Position numbers and translations under genes: made by a program
In this document: piece after piece, positions 46,089-59,800 of the stretch
Position numbering within the stretch: the stretch's first letter is position 1
Layout: each line of letters begins with the position of its first letter
From: Pocillopora verrucosa
Taxonomy: Eukaryota > Cnidaria > Anthozoa > Scleractinia > Pocilloporidae
Direction: 5' to 3'
NCBI RefSeq assembly: GCF_036669915.1
Contig: NC_089325.1
Span: 12,312,052-12,376,051 of the forward strand
Length of the DNA stretch: 64,000 bases
The notes under the pieces: generated by a model
What the model was told of the DNA's origin: nothing
The model's database searches: none
The model's input: only the letters and a program-made list of their open reading frames with translations

Positions 46089-49000
46089 TCAACTTTCAAG
46101 AATTTTGTGTGGATTGAAGAAGACTTGAAGCTTGTTTGGAAGAAGTGTTATTGTTATTGCTCTTGCTTCAAATGGCTCACCATCAATTGAAAACCATGAC
46201 AACTACGAAGAATGAAGGAAATATTAGATAGCTCATGTTAGCCAAAAGAGTTGCCCAGTCAATGGATTATTTCACAGACAAGTGGTCAACACCATCTGAA
46301 AGTGAAACTATGTGTACCTTTTCATCCTTTGGCTCCAGTTTTAGCTGTTTTAACTTCAGGGATTTGCATCCTGAAATAAAAAATTTTAGTATAAGAAGTA
46401 ACCTAACAATATTTATTATAAAAACTGAAGTGTTTTACAAGGATTTCCAGCCTGATAGAAACCGTAACAGCACACGTGAAAAATTACGATATTTTTTTCA
46501 TGTGTTTGATATCACCAATCAGCTGCTGACACATCACTTGCCTTTCCTGCCACTCATGAGATATCGAGTTTTAGACTCGAAGAGAAATGCCATATCTAAG
46601 TGAAACCATTTATTTTATTCGTATTTAATACCTAATCATTTTCATCATTACATGGTAAATGTATCAATTACTGATAACTACACACAAACTATTACTTGGT
46701 GAGTCAGTCATCTGGAACTTGTGTTGTTTTTCTTCTTTCTCCATCTTCCACCTTTCAGATTGAAAGAAAAAAAATGTCCTGGTCAAGAGGCAATCTCTTA
46801 ATCATCAATTTAATCAAATAATGTCTGATTTCGATACCCAGTAACTTATTAATTTTTTCACAGCAATTTCATATTGGATGTCTAGGAAATTCTAGGATGG
46901 TCGATTTAAATTCATTGAGTTCTTTATGTGATTTGTCTGAAAAACTTATGCCACTCTTTTCACCAATCAGATCCCAAGCTAAAACCAACTGAGACTTGGT
47001 TACACATTGAGCTCTTAACCCTTTAACTCCCAAGATCTGGATGTTAATTCTCCCCTCCATCAAGTACACTTTTCCTTGTAAATCAGTTAAAAGAGTTTGG
47101 TGTTCGATCAAGATAACAACTTCTACCCAATAAGTTTGAGCATTCTCATTACATGTTTTCTGGATAACATGGATATTATAGGGAGAAATTACATGTTAAT
47201 CACTTCTGGGAGTCATAAAGGGTTCAAAACATTAAAATTTTATTATATAACCTACCCACTCTGAATAAACTCAGTCTTACTGAGATCTGATGGCCAGACA
47301 TCTACTCTGAGGAAACCATCAGTAGTCTGCAAAATTGACCCACAAATGAAAGTGTTAATATTATTATGGCTCACACAACTTAACAATACTAACAGACTTA
47401 GGTAATAGTTTGCATTTTCTTCTTGAGTATAATATCATCAAGGCATTCCAAGAATGTCTCGTACCAAGTAATCTTCTGTCCTGAATGGCTCCACAGACAA
47501 GCCAAATGTTTGGATGGGATTGGTAATCCATCCGTCACTGATGGCGTCGCAGCTTTTTTCATCATCAAGATACCTTTGTGGTGCCTGGTTGAGGCTCTCA
47601 CAGTTGGTGGTTGCAAAACCATGGGGCATAACCCCTTGCTGTGAGTCTGATGAAACCTCTGTTGATGTTGTTGGGTATGATAGTATTGTGTCAATGAAAG
47701 GGGGCCAGTCCTGCATGAAAAAAAGAAATTAAAAAAAAAAACATAAAATGAAATTCTCACCCTCAAATTCCTAAGTTTGGGGGGAGCAGTGATGGTGCAA
47801 GCCATCAGATCTTGGGACTTAAAGGGTTAAAGGAAATAAATTGTTACATCGAGAAAACACCCTTTTGTTTATAAGTTCATCTGACTATGTTCTCACCATA
47901 TGTGCTGGAGAATTCCATTTTGAAATTTACAGAAGTTACAAGTTAATCTCCTTTGTAAGTTACATGGTTAAGGCAAAAAAAATTACTCTCCTGTCTCAGT
48001 TAGAGGCAAATGTTAGAAAAATGGGGAGAAACATAGACTGAACGTACCTTCACAGCTGCCACAAGATAGGAAAGTTTTCTTCTGAATGGGCCCACAATCC
48101 AAAATCTTCCTCAAATAATTGAAAAGAGACTGATCACACATAAAAAAACTGCTTTATAACACCTGTAATCCGGCTTTTTTTTTTTTTTTTTTTTGGTGGG
48201 AGCATAATAGCATTGCTATTATTTCATGTCCTGCCTAAAGAACACCTGATCACAGATACCCATCCTTATCAAACAAGGGATTAAGTCAATTTTTGTTATT
48301 CATAAATGCCATGAAAGACACCAACACTCAAGTTTACAATGACAGAGAAACATGCTCAAAAGAAACTGTAATGAATATCCTGAAACAACTCACTTATCTT
48401 CCTTTTCATTGGCATCTCTAAAAGCACCCCAATGAAGCTTGGACATAGCAAATGTGGAACGACCTTCATCACCCTTAACAGGAGCACAAACACAACAGTA
48501 TTGTTATAATAATCACTTTTTGATGATGTCAACAAGAATATACTAAATTTTTATTGTAACTCAACCTTAATTTCCATGACATCTACTGGTTTAATGTATC
48601 CCTTAACAATTGCCAATGTTGCATTTCCAATCCTCCTGTAAAAAAAAATTGAACATTCAATGTTCAATATAAATAAATTATCTTGGTAAAAGCCTGTTCC
48701 AGGCAATCAGTTGGTAAAACAGAGCAAAATAGAAAACAGCACAATAAAAGTAGTGGAGTGAAAAAGTACAATAGGTTTGGCTCAGGTCCACTACACAACC
48801 AGACCAAAACCTCTGTTAAATTTTTGCTCCTCTGCTACTATTGGAATATTTATTTTTAATAATTGTGCCTTGGTTACATTCCGGATGTCTGGAACAGGCT
48901 ACTGTGCCAAAAGTTAACGAGTATAGACACATGGTTTGTACCCTATTTCATAAACAAATTTCAAGGACTTTTCCAGGACTCAGATCAATTTCCTTCATGA

Positions 49001-52000
49001 CTCCAAATTTCACCTTAATGTAAAAATCAAATTCCAGAATTTTCCTGGTTTTCCAGGAGCTGTACAAACCCAGTAGACAAACTTATCACTCACATCATCA
49101 TAACTTTGATTGAACATCAAATTCTCCTTGCTAAATTTAAAAAAAAAAACAGTAGGTACCCAGAGAAAAGAGTTATGAATGGGATCTTATGAGTTTTCAA
49201 AGGTTTGAATGTTTCATGCTCAAATATAACTACCGGTAATATTATAAGAAGCACAGGACAACAACAACAACAATAACTGCACACAAATTGGGTTTAACTG
49301 CGAACAGTTCCTTACCTAGCTTCTGTAGCATCTTTGTTTGCAAATATCCTGTTACAGAGAGAATTATGTGCTCCAAGAGGAATCACTCCGATAGGAATCT
49401 TGGAAATTTCTTCCTAGAAATAACACACCTATAAATAAGTACAAGTTCAAGTTTTACAAACATAAAAATTGAAATATCATGATTTATATTCCACTGTTTG
49501 ACAACAACCAACCTGATCACTTCTTCTGAGCAGTCCAGTCACAACCTTGAGAAATAAACGAGCAAGAAATTGTTGGACAGAAACAATTTTTCATTGAATG
49601 ATGTATGTTACATTCTCATTAAAACCTCTTTTTCTAATAAATATATCTTTCTCAAAAGTAACCTGTGATTAGGCATTCTTCTGCTTTTGTACAGTAGACT
49701 ACATCTGCACTCAAGCAAAGTGACCCATCCAAACCTGGACCTCTTGACTTGGAGTCCAGAACACCAACTGTTAGGTCACCTGGTCTCCCTGTGTCTTTGT
49801 ACACTGGGTATCATTCATGTTGGTATAATAAAAAAAAGTGTCAGTAAGTTGATTGGCTGACCTCAAGTAGTGTGCCATCTCCTCCAGCAACAATAATACC
49901 ATCTGTTTTTGGATCAATGTACTGCATCAGGGTTTTAATTTGTCCTTCGTAATCTGTCTGAGAACAAAAACCATGAATAGTATAAAAATTGACCTCTTTC
50001 TTAAGGATCAGAATCTTATAATTGTACATGAATACACTTTGTTACTACTGCAGGTAAACAAATTCTCCTTGTCAGCATCTAAGAGAATGTGTAAAGAAAA
50101 GTATGGAGAATATGCAAACTAATTTTTTGTTTTGTAAGGTGTAAGAGGTTAAAATGAGTGAGAAATCAATTACCTTGACAATGGTAACATCAAGCCCTGC
50201 TATATGAAGAATTGGTTCTGCATTTTTCTTCAACAAAGTCTCTGCACTACCACTAAAGGGAAACAATCATATTTTATTGGAATGTGTAGCGTTAGAAAAA
50301 GCACATTGATATGTACAATCAACATATCTTTTCCAGACAGCTTGCATAAACTGATATGTTACATCATTATACTTTACAGGCAACAATTTTGATTTCTCAT
50401 TTTGAAACATGTAAATCTAGTAGGAGAGGCAATTTCCTGAACATGAGACAAACAGATATTGAATTATGTAGACAATCTTGATTTTTTTAGAAATTCTATT
50501 GCTTGGAATGGCCTTTAAAATAGTAATACTCAAAATTTGGTGAGTAAAGATTAGTTCAATAAAGCTTTGAAAAGAGGAAAAGAAGCCAATCAAATTAGTA
50601 TCTCCAAAGGAACTTGTACCAATTTGAACAAAGACATCGACAACTATGTATTTATTTAAATCAATATTTCAATTGTATGTAAACTCAAATTTTATGTCCC
50701 AGTATTTTTCTTGGCTAATACCTGCCAGATGCTGGATTGAAAACCAAGGTCAATCTTCTGGGTTTTCTCAATGATGGCAATGTTTTGTCACCAAAAGCCT
50801 GTTGAAAAAGAAGAAAACACAACAAGTTGATAACATTTTCCAGTGAATAGTTTTCTTGAAAATAATGACTTCCTGGTGAGAGGGTGATATAACTTGGATC
50901 CATGATAATTTGCTATCATAGTGCTACCCAACATGGGCAATTACTAAAAAGAAATATCTGAAAACCATTGATATACCCATTAAACAATTTTTACTGAGAC
51001 TAAATGAATTTTGACAATTTATTTTGTTATTTTCCCACTCCTAAGATACAGAGAGCCTCTAAAGGGTTTGGAAAACCAATCAATGCTCTCCCATTTTCAT
51101 CAACAAAAAAACTCTAGAGACATGTTCAAACAATTTCTTACAATATTTAATGATTATTGAAAGTTGATTTTGTCATTATTCCACTCTGTGATACAGACAG
51201 TCTTAAGAGGGTCTGGAAAACCAATGTCCTCCAACTTTCATCAACAAACAAACTCTGAAGACATAACTTACTTTTGCTTCATGGCATAGTTCTCTTCTTA
51301 TCATGTACTCTCTGCCAAAAAAAATTTAAGTTTAAAAAATTAGCTCTCTTTCCTCTCCAAAAATAGTAATACTCAGGTGCTTGATCTTCATAGTTACTCT
51401 CAATACTCTCTTACAGCATTAACCTTTCACACCCTAACATCAGTATCCTTATTCTCCATACTGTCTTTACATTTCCTATGGTGTTCACAAGGATAATTTA
51501 TTCAACAATCAAGAGCTTCTTCAGATGGTGATAATTTGGAGCAACTTCAGAATACCCCGCAACTCATTTACATGTCATTGAATAAGAATAGCGTCTATTG
51601 TGTTATGCCTCGATCTTCAAAGCCTCCCGACACATGTAAGTGAGGCGGACCAAAGTTGCGGGGTATTCTGAAGTTTAGCCGATAATTTCCCTTATTCAAA
51701 AAAGATATCGTAAGGAGAAATACGACGCATATCATTCTAAAGGGCCCATTGTTTGTTGAATTTCAAACATGCCAAAGTCCAAGCAACAAAACAACAGTAA
51801 AATAACAAAGGATATAAAGAATCCTGCAAAATATCTGGAAAATCCTTCGTTTTTGCGCAGGCCAAGGATTTCACGATCTCCAATTAAATGATACATGTAC
51901 AAAGAAATTGATTCTGTTCTATCTTAATTTTAAGCCGATAAAATCTTGCCTGTACTTATTAGCTCCGTAACTCATCAACCATCCTGCAAACAGGGCAGCA

Positions 52001-52059
52001 GCAATTGATTTCTTTCTGTGTTTTCGTATCGTGTAGAACCAGGGTTTTCCGTCCGCCAT
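46089..52059 (-). CDS. AGK: Acylglycerol kinase, mitochondrial
   Basis: Lipid kinase making lysophosphatidic and phosphatidic acid; in animals also a TIM22 import-complex subunit. Fifteen exons: 52059-51956, 51311-51272, 50798-50722, 50252-50174, 49957-49862, 49545-49513, 49413-49316, 48635-48566, 48473-48394, 48105-48048, 47710-47465, 47326-47256, 46751-46696, 46370-46318, 46202-46089. Phases all agree; 424 aa (human 422). Motifs: N-terminal hydrophobic span SIAAALFAGWLMSYG, LVFNPASG, AEPILHIAGLDVTIVK, IIVAGGDGTL (GGDGT 125-129, the catalytic core), IPIGVIPLG, DATEA, FAMSKLHWGAFRDA and FSIDGEPFEA. The exon at 46751-46696 is weakly conserved and placed mainly by phase. The exon 1 donor is ambiguous between AATAA/GTACAG and a GC donor 6 bp on. 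Confidence 0.93.
47017..47225 (+). repeat. MITE, subfamily 3
   Basis: Starts AACCCTTTAACTCCCAAGAT and ends CTGGGAGTCATAAAGGGTT. AGK intron. A 20-bp fragment of the same right end occurs at 47806-47828. Confidence 0.75.
49711..49795 (-). repeat. tRNA-like SINE head, second family
   Basis: On the minus strand GTGACCTAACAGTTGGTG resembles box A and CCAGGTTTGGATGGGTC a worn box B, at tRNA-like spacing. The stems do not close well. AGK intron. Confidence 0.45.
50045..50155 (-). repeat. MITE, subfamily 2, partial
   Basis: Contains AACAAATTCTCCTTGTCAGC and AGTATGGAGAATATGCA, the inverse of subfamily 2. Only about half is left. Confidence 0.6.
51420..51752 (+). repeat. MITE, subfamily 2, split by a nested insertion
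   Basis: Starts AACCTTTCACACCCTAACAT, is interrupted after 51537, resumes at 51681 and carries TCGTAAGGAGAAATACGA. AGK intron 1. Confidence 0.72.
51538..51680. mobile_element. hAT-like MITE with 8-bp target-site duplication
   Basis: 143 bp. The left end GGAGCAACTTCAGAATACCC pairs with the inverted right end GGCTAAACTTCAGAATACCC; the arms continue as CCGCAACT. GATAATTT stands on both sides (51530-51537, 51681-51688). Confidence 0.88.
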
Positions 52060-52630
52060 GATGAAAATCCTGCCTCTTCTCCAGGTCCTATCGACTGGGA
52101 CGCACAACAGACTTCAAATATGTGTTCCATTGTGTCTACGAGGATCTTGCTTGCTCTGATTTTGTGACCTTTTTTAAATTAGAAAAAGAAGGTTCCTAAG
52201 AGAATAAGTGGAAAATGGTTTCTTAACGCGAAAAGGATTTAAAATTTTCGCCATGTTGTAATTTGGAGATGTTTTAGAGAGCGAAAATGAATTTAACAAA
52301 TGGAATTTTTGGGAGCGAGAGTTAGAAAAATTTATTTTAGTGGAAATCGTCGGCCTGATGAAACACCAGTTTCTTTTATCAGAATTTGAGTTTTAAAATA
52401 ACATGAGAGGAATAATTAAGATTGTTTTTTTTTTCTTTACACATTCGTGGTTACACAGTATTTCCTTTTTTTCCTTGGAAAGCTTCCTAAACAAATTACG
52501 CCTATTTTTTCGTCCACTATGATTAATAGATATTATGACTCAAACATTTTCAGTTTTATCTTTATTACCTCTCTCTCTGCGAGATTGGTAGTTTTCTTTT
52601 TCTCTAGGGCGTTTTTAGGCTTTTGTCTTA

Positions 52631-52967
52631 TTGTTCTTTTCCTTTTTTTAGCATTCGACCGGCAACATCAGGTATCATTTGTTCATCTACTGAACCCACT
52701 GGCTTTTTCAATTCTTTTGACCAAGCCGCTAACGGTTGGTAATCCTTTTAGATGAAATAACACCTTTGCGGTATATAACTCACAGCAAATTCTATCTATT
52801 TATTATTCTTTTCCTTTTTTTAGCATTCGATCGGCAACATCAGGTATCTTTTATTCATCTACTGAACCCACTGGCTTTTTCAATTCCTTTGACCAAGCCG
52901 CTAACGGTTGGTAATCCTTTTAGATGAAACAACACCTTTGCGGTATATAACTCACAGCAAATTCTAT
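52631..52967 (+). repeat. Two-copy tandem duplication, period 172 bp
   Basis: Copies 52631-52795 and 52803-52967 differ at only a few sites (GACCGG against GATCGG, AAATAACACC against AAACAACACC). Both run from TTCTTTTCC to CACAGCAAATTCTAT. Confidence 0.88.
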
Positions 52968-53149
52968 CGGAAACTTAATTACTGAAGCCTTCGAGAGCAA
53001 GAAGAATTTTTACTATTGCAAGTGTTTTTTGTGTCTGTGCATGCACTTTATACTTTAACCTGCAAAAATTTCCCACGTTAATTGTATAGAAAAAGTTCCA
53101 GGCATAGAATCTCCCCTAAAAACCCTTAGGGCTGGTTATTAAACAAAGT

Positions 53150-53790
53150 TTATCCATTGTCACGACACAAAACCGCGTCCTTAACAATCCTCGATTTTTG
53201 TGAACATTTTATCTGAATATTTATTTTTGCAAACAGCGTGAAGAGGGTTGAGAGTGAAGAAATGTAAAATGGTTTCCGTGTTTACATAGCCTGATTTAAA
53301 CACGCGGGAGGTTGGGAGAACACGAGATAAGCGTAGGAAACCACGACGCGAAGCGGAGTGGTTTCCAGCTTATTTCCAGCTTTTATAAAATAACTAATGA
53401 AAGAGCCTCTTCTTGCAACGAAGGAAAGCGAAGTGCTTGTTGTTGTTGTTCATTTGGCTTTTCGGCCGTTTCTTGAATACTGGGAAAATTAAACTCCAAA
53501 GAAAAATTAGGAAAATCTTCTTCTTCCATTACTGTACTCAAAACAAACTTAAAGAAACTGAGTTACTGCTAAATAAATAGCAGGGAGAACTCCGCGAGAA
53601 GATTCAGTATGAAAACCGTGTTTACATACGCTCATGTAAAATGGTTTTATGGCCAATCAGAGCGCGCGTGCTATTTGAATTGTTTTATAATTAATAATGG
53701 AAGGACACTTATTTAGTTTAAACCAACCTTCTTATAGAGACAGCCTAAAGCCAGAGGTTAGGTAAAACTGTGGTTTAGGTCAGAACTCGT
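53150..53790 (+). repeat. Dispersed repeat, apparently interrupted
   Basis: The outer parts match 25890-26090. The middle (about 53270-53690) is extra and carries two copies of CGTGTTTACATA and GTAAAATGGTTT about 350 bp apart. I read it as one repeat inserted into another, without defined ends. Confidence 0.45.
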
Positions 53791-54699
53791 GTGGCCCTTG
53801 GTTTCCAGTTTCCGTCACAAGTGTTCTTGTATCCTCCAGAACAGCTCCCCCCCCCCCCCCTCCCCCTTTTCCCTTACCTTACACTTGGGCAAGAAAATGG
53901 TGTACGTGCAGGTGTCATTTTTTCGCACGTGACTCGCCCTTCGGGCTTGACATGTCTGAAAAATAAATGGCTAAAAAAAAAATACGCCTGTCAGGCACAT
54001 TATATCAATTTCGGCATCGCCTCAAAGAAACAAAAGTACTGAATAATTTTTCCTGAACAAGCTTTTTCTTTATATTAAAAAAAAGAGGCAGTCGGCGCGG
54101 TGTTTCGGCAAATTTTAATTAGTGATCGATTCGCTAAAAAAGTATCGTTTATTTCAATTTTTTTCGTTTTATACTTTCAAGGTAAACTCGTTTATGAAAG
54201 CATCTTTTTGCAAACATGGTCAGATGATCTGAAAATAGCCGGAAGGAATAAAAAATCAAATGGCATTGCGTAACTTCCGTCGCTGACTTTTCCCGCTGTG
54301 AGCCGCAAATGGTGGCACGCTGCTGGACCTTATGTTCGGGTTTGAGCAACGGAACCGAGCACATAAGTAGCGAAGTAACGAGGGTAAATTGAGACTTCTC
54401 GCTCCTACGGCTTCGTCGCTTGGTTCCATTTTCCTTGAACGCTTGAGAAAAGAAAACAGACAGATATGCGTTGAGCTTCGAAAACGGCTGGAGACAGCTA
54501 TGTTTTGTTATCTTTGAAGTTTTTCAGTGTGAAGTCCGATATGCCGACAAAGCATTCTTGTATTACCTTTTGTTTTACAAGCACGTCTAGCGAAAAGAAC
54601 AGTGGCTGGTATTAATGAGGTACACGAAACAGAAAGAAGTATTTTCATGATATTTTAGCCCACCTTTTATTCACTGAATTTTCCTTTCCCTAAACCATA

Positions 54700-54878
54700 A
54701 ACCCTTAAAGTGACCAGCATCTAATTTCTCGTTGCAGTAACACTGCTAAGAATGAAGGTGATAGACACCAGTCTTTGAAGCTTTGATTGATAAACAAATT
54801 CTCCTAGGCAGTATCAAAGGAAATGTATAGAGAAGAGTATAGAGAATTTCGATACTGACTTTATAGTGTAAAGGGTTG
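54700..54878 (-). repeat. MITE, subfamily 2
   Basis: Starts AACCCTTAAAGTGACCAGC and ends TTATAGTGTAAAGGGTTG. Internal AACAAATTCTCCTAGGCAGT. Confidence 0.72.
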
Positions 54879-56856
54879 AAAGGCTAAATAGAGGCGATTA
54901 TTCGAAGTTAGTCACCGGAAAGAAGAAAAATTTTGACCTTGGCCTGGGAGGAAAAGAACTCTTTCTTTTCAACATCACATGCACTCTCCTTTCTGATTGT
55001 TCGAAATGATTCATGCTAGTTATTTAGAATTTTTGTGAATGTTACGGCTTAAATTACTTTTACAAAATATTCAGATGAATGAATAAAACACGAGCACACT
55101 TTTCTCAAAACTTAAACAACTAGGTTAGCAATGTCACTTGTGGTTTGCCCTGCGGCTGTGAACATACAGTGGTATAGACTATGCGTCAGTTTTAACAAAG
55201 TCACCCTTGTGTTTTGAATCGTTGTTTTAATAAAAGAGCTTCAGAAGAAAATACGGACACAAGTGAGAGAAATTTAAAATAATAACCACTAATTATCCAG
55301 ATGCGACATTGAGGGATCAAGGACGAATTCGCTAGAGAGGCGAATGATAGCTTGAACGACTGTTGTTCTCGAAATCTAGTCAACCTTTAATTTGCGACGA
55401 TTCTCGAAGTTCTCGCTTACAATGCATTTTATTTCGGAACGTCTCGAACTCTCGTGTATCTTTCAAAGGCCTCAAAGCCTAGGGTTTGTTCCTATAGTCG
55501 AGGTTATTGGTCACTGATCTGAGGTAGCGATAGCAGCTGAAAGCTTCGTTCTGTGCGAGGAAGCCTATTCAAGATCTCTGTGTTGCTAATTGATATATCG
55601 CCAACGAATGCAAACGAAATAGACTGCTTCCCAGCTTTCACGCAACATTTTCTGCCATAAGTATTACACTGCACTAATTTAAGCAAAGTGATGGTAATAA
55701 TATGGAGTCGTGAATCTAAAATTATTTGATCTCCTTAAGTGCATGGTCTCGGCGTCTCGCTGTTATGGCATATTATTATTCATCACCAGAAATAATTTGT
55801 TCACGTATCAGTTTTGAAAGAAACTTGTCTTATAAACGCTTCATAACTGAAATGGCATGCGTTGTACGGCTTTCCTTTTTCATAGTGACCATGAATTTGC
55901 CTGGAGAATTCGCACTAGCTGGGTTTCGTAGACCTCGATCGCGAAGATAGAACCAGCTGAATGTATGCCGCTTATTAACCGATAGAGTTTCGTCCCCCAC
56001 CCCCTGAAGTAAAAAATGGAAAAACTCACGTTGACCAATCTAACGTACAATACGGTCCCTTCCAGCGAATATCTTAATTTTGAACGATAGCTAAAGCAGT
56101 GCCGTTAAAATTGAAAAGCAGTATTAAGCATTTATTTTTTAGTTTTCAAGTGTCATTTCGGTGGTGGTTTTGCGGCAGTTTGGAGTTTTTTAAGCAAAAA
56201 GATCTGTTGCTACGTAACTAGAATTCAATTCAATTCAACAGCGAAATGGAGATATCTTGAAAACAAAAGACATCCCAAACCCCCTCTATAAAGGGAAAAA
56301 AATCACAAGAATAAAAGTGCTTTTCTGTTATTTGTCATGAACTGTGCCGCTCGAGATTTTCGTTTATAAAACAGGGCGTAACACATAGAGCTTTTTCTCG
56401 GACGCGACGATTTTTTTAATCGTTCGGTGAAGGTGTCGTATTCTTCTCAAATCTAGTTGCTACAACGCGAATTTCAAAGCATTTGCATAAACTGAGCTTG
56501 TTTGATAATGACCGACAGGGAAAAAAGAAGTTTTTGTTCTTCTTGGCCAATCACAGGCAGACACGCCCCTGAAAGGGCGGTGCCTTATCATGATGAACGT
56601 GAATATCAACACGAGCTAACTGTTGCGTAGGTTGAATGCCCAGTGACCTTAATCATCAAAATTGCCCGATATGAGAAGGCGTATGAAACGACTCTGTTGA
56701 CAAAATCTACTCGTTCGCAAATAGTGTAAAACGTGAAAAAGTTTATCAGCCACTCCCTAGGGGACGTGACAAGTCCCCACCCCCACCCCACCCTTGGGAA
56801 GTGCGGTTTATTGGCTTTGCTCGGGTGTGGTCGAGTCGCGTTTAGCTACCAGAAAC

Positions 56857-59800
56857 ATGGCGTCGAGTGAAGAAGGTTCAACGCATACACGGACAATACA
56901 GAAGCGAGCGAAGAAAACGCAAGATCAGGCCTGTCAGTTCGATGCATCTCTGTTAGAAGGTAAAAGAAGTTGTGAAATTTTCCTCGCGTTCACGCACTCG
57001 CTGTTGCTTGGATGGAATACAATGGCTTTGTGATGTGACGAGTGTTACACTAAAGTAAAATATTTTCTGCTTTTCAATTTTTTTAGAAGAAAGGGGGACC
57101 TGTGAGGCTTGCAACCAAATTTCAGGGTAAGGGATGTTAAAATTGATATAATTTCTTTCGTAAATGAGTCAGGAAAGCTAAGTGCGAGCTACTGAGCTTT
57201 CAAATACGTTCTCTGCCCCCGCGACGCGATCGATGCCGGTGAATTTGTCGGTGCACGCACTAAAAGACTTTCCAGCGGTTTGAAAAGTCTTAGTATTTTT
57301 TTTCTTCGAGCGGTTTTCTCGCTTGATTTCCTTCTCAATCAATTTAGTGAGCTCACTGCGTATTGCGATATCTCTGATTTCTTCCGAGAATTTAGCCTGC
57401 GATACGAAAGGCCACGTTTTATTGCCGAAGTTTGCGGATATTTCTCAAACAGGAAACGCAGAATCCTTGAAATTCCTAGGGAATTTGGATTAGTTTATGG
57501 GCATCCCAACTTGTCTATTGCGATTTATCCTGATTTCCAAGTTTGAATATAACCTAGTAGAAGAGAGTAATGAAATCCTATTTTCCATAGGCTCTATAAC
57601 TTAATTCGAATTGTGTAAACTTGATAAGTGTACATCGATCGATATTAGAACTTCCCGTATACCAGTGAGCATAATTTTCTTGAGCGGAATATTTGGTCCT
57701 GTTACGACATCGAAGACGAAAATCACTGTTATATCATTCGTCGTTTTGGTTCATAATTTCTATGCACAACCCGAACGATTGATGGGTTAAATCTTAATTA
57801 ATCACAACAGAAAACGTGAATTCGTATATGTTCAAACTTCAATGTTTATAAAGTGACTCGCAGACCTAGCGTTTAGTATTTCCTGTCAAGAGCAGGAATT
57901 TTGCGTCTTATTTTCGCTTAAGAGAAGAAAAATAACATGCGCTCCCGAGAATGTAATATTCGCTGGTTACTCCTGATTTTATTTTTTTCCTGTCTGCTAT
58001 AAAACTAAATCGTAAATTTGTTTTGTTTTGTTCTTCTTCCCGGTTTGGAAGGCTTGGTGTAATTGATGTCCGAACTAGAATGGTTTCTCCATAAGTAGCT
58101 TGTCTAAACATATTCCTGATGTTTCGTTGCAAATGATATGATTTGTATATCTTACCCGTATGAAAATATGAATTCTATGTCCTTAAAGTAAGAAAAAGAA
58201 AATTGTTGGAAAACGTTAATAAGGGTTTCCTTTTAAAACTTGTCATTCGTAAAGTTTTAAGAGTAAAGTTGAACGAAAAAATATTTAGAGTTTACTTCGG
58301 TTATTTATACAAAGTAATATTTTGGATTGAAGATATTGTACGAGGATCAAACTTAGTTTTTTTTTTATTGAATATTTATTTTGTGGTGTCCAAGCTGGTT
58401 GATTTGCCTTTAAGTAAAAGATTCCAAATAGTAGTCTCGATGAATCTTAATGCTGCATTTGAATTTTCTGTAATTTTCACTAAAAGCCGATCAGTGATTT
58501 TGATTGCTCTTTGGTACTACCCCACCCAACAATCTGTGTATTATTAGCTCCACCCTTTAAAACTCGGATTAAATGACACATTTTTCATCTGAAAATGGAA
58601 CAAGCCAAGAGATTCTAAGACATAGCCACAAAATTTTGCAGGCTGTTTTTGTAGGCTGGCTGAGATTTGTTTTTAGACATTTCAAGCAGCATTATTTGAT
58701 TAACTTTAAGCACAGCTTTCATGATATGCTTCTGAATTTTTTGCAATTTTGTGGTCTTAAATGGAAGGCAATTAGTGCCTTGTCTTCAGTTCCAATGTCA
58801 TGCATTTTCATGTATGATAAACCGCCAACAGCTGTTGTGTTTCATGAAAACACAGTAGTTCTTCAAGATTTATGGACTCGAGTTTTGTATATGCTCAGTT
58901 TAATTTCCTTTTTCCTGGAGGTGGCCTACTTCTAAGAAAGGCATTTCCGCTATTTTCACAGCTAAGCCATTATTAAGTTGTCTGTGTCTCCTTGAGGTCA
59001 AGTTATGAGTTCTCTTGACTCTTTGGTGCTTTTGAGAATATAGTGCTGGATGTGATCCTTGGTAGTGTTTCCTAAGAGTTAACCCTTAAACTCCCATGAG
59101 TGACCAAGACAGAATTTCTCCTTACAGTATCAATACAATATCAACTAGATAAGTGATGCGAACAAATAAAAATATCAATTTGGGGATAGTTAGTTGATCC
59201 AATGCTAAATTCTCTGAACTAAAATAAGAATTGTGTGGTTGACAGTAGGGAGAATTACAAATTTGATCTGGGAGTTAAGGGGGTCAAGCAAAGTATATCC
59301 AAGTAAAGCAGTGATCCTAGCAGATGAGCAGCAATTGCAGAAAAGAAGCCTGTTTGAATTAAATTTTCCTTGAACCTTGCTGTGTTTTGAAACTTCCATG
59401 AAAGTGGTAACCTATTTCCAGTGCAGGATTTATATAAATTTACAGCTGTTGCACCCCCAATTAGTTTTGTGCAATTCTACCAGAGAATCAAAGGGCTGGA
59501 TATTAATATTGTTCATTATCTAGCAGAGTCTTCATCTTTTATCATTCTGTACTGTTGAAAGTTAAGCCCACTTTCAATACTTTAAGATTCAGCATTAAAC
59601 AAAGATGTGTAGATTCTCTATCCTTTCCTCTATACATATCCTAAGTTGCTGATAAGGAGAATTTGTTTAATAATCAAGAGCTTTTTTAAATGGTGATCAT
59701 TTCCCTTATACTCCTGACCTTAATGTGTGATTCAGGGGTGATATCAGAGGGAGAAATTATATGCTCATCACTCTTAGGAGCCAAGGGGTTAAGTTTACTG

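Larger units (their letters stand above)
52060..56856. other. Long intergenic region between AGK and the KLF gene
   Basis: No gene can be supported. It holds a 172-bp tandem duplication (52631-52967), a dispersed repeat with an apparent insert (53150-53790), a MITE (54700), and AGK upstream and KLF upstream sequence. Short open frames at 52447, 52736, 53791 and 55726 lack family motifs. Confidence 0.5.

Noticed and set aside
46235..46603. Plus-strand 122-codon frame
   Set aside because: It covers an AGK exon in antisense; the minus-strand reading continues the kinase in phase.
52631..52967. Relation between the 172-bp tandem duplication and the 172-173 bp MULE units
   Set aside because: The period agrees but the sequences do not; coincidence.
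57280..58935. Three plus-strand frames of 88-120 codons in KLF intron 2
   Set aside because: AT-rich, no family motif, no splice sites joining them to the KLF exons in phase.
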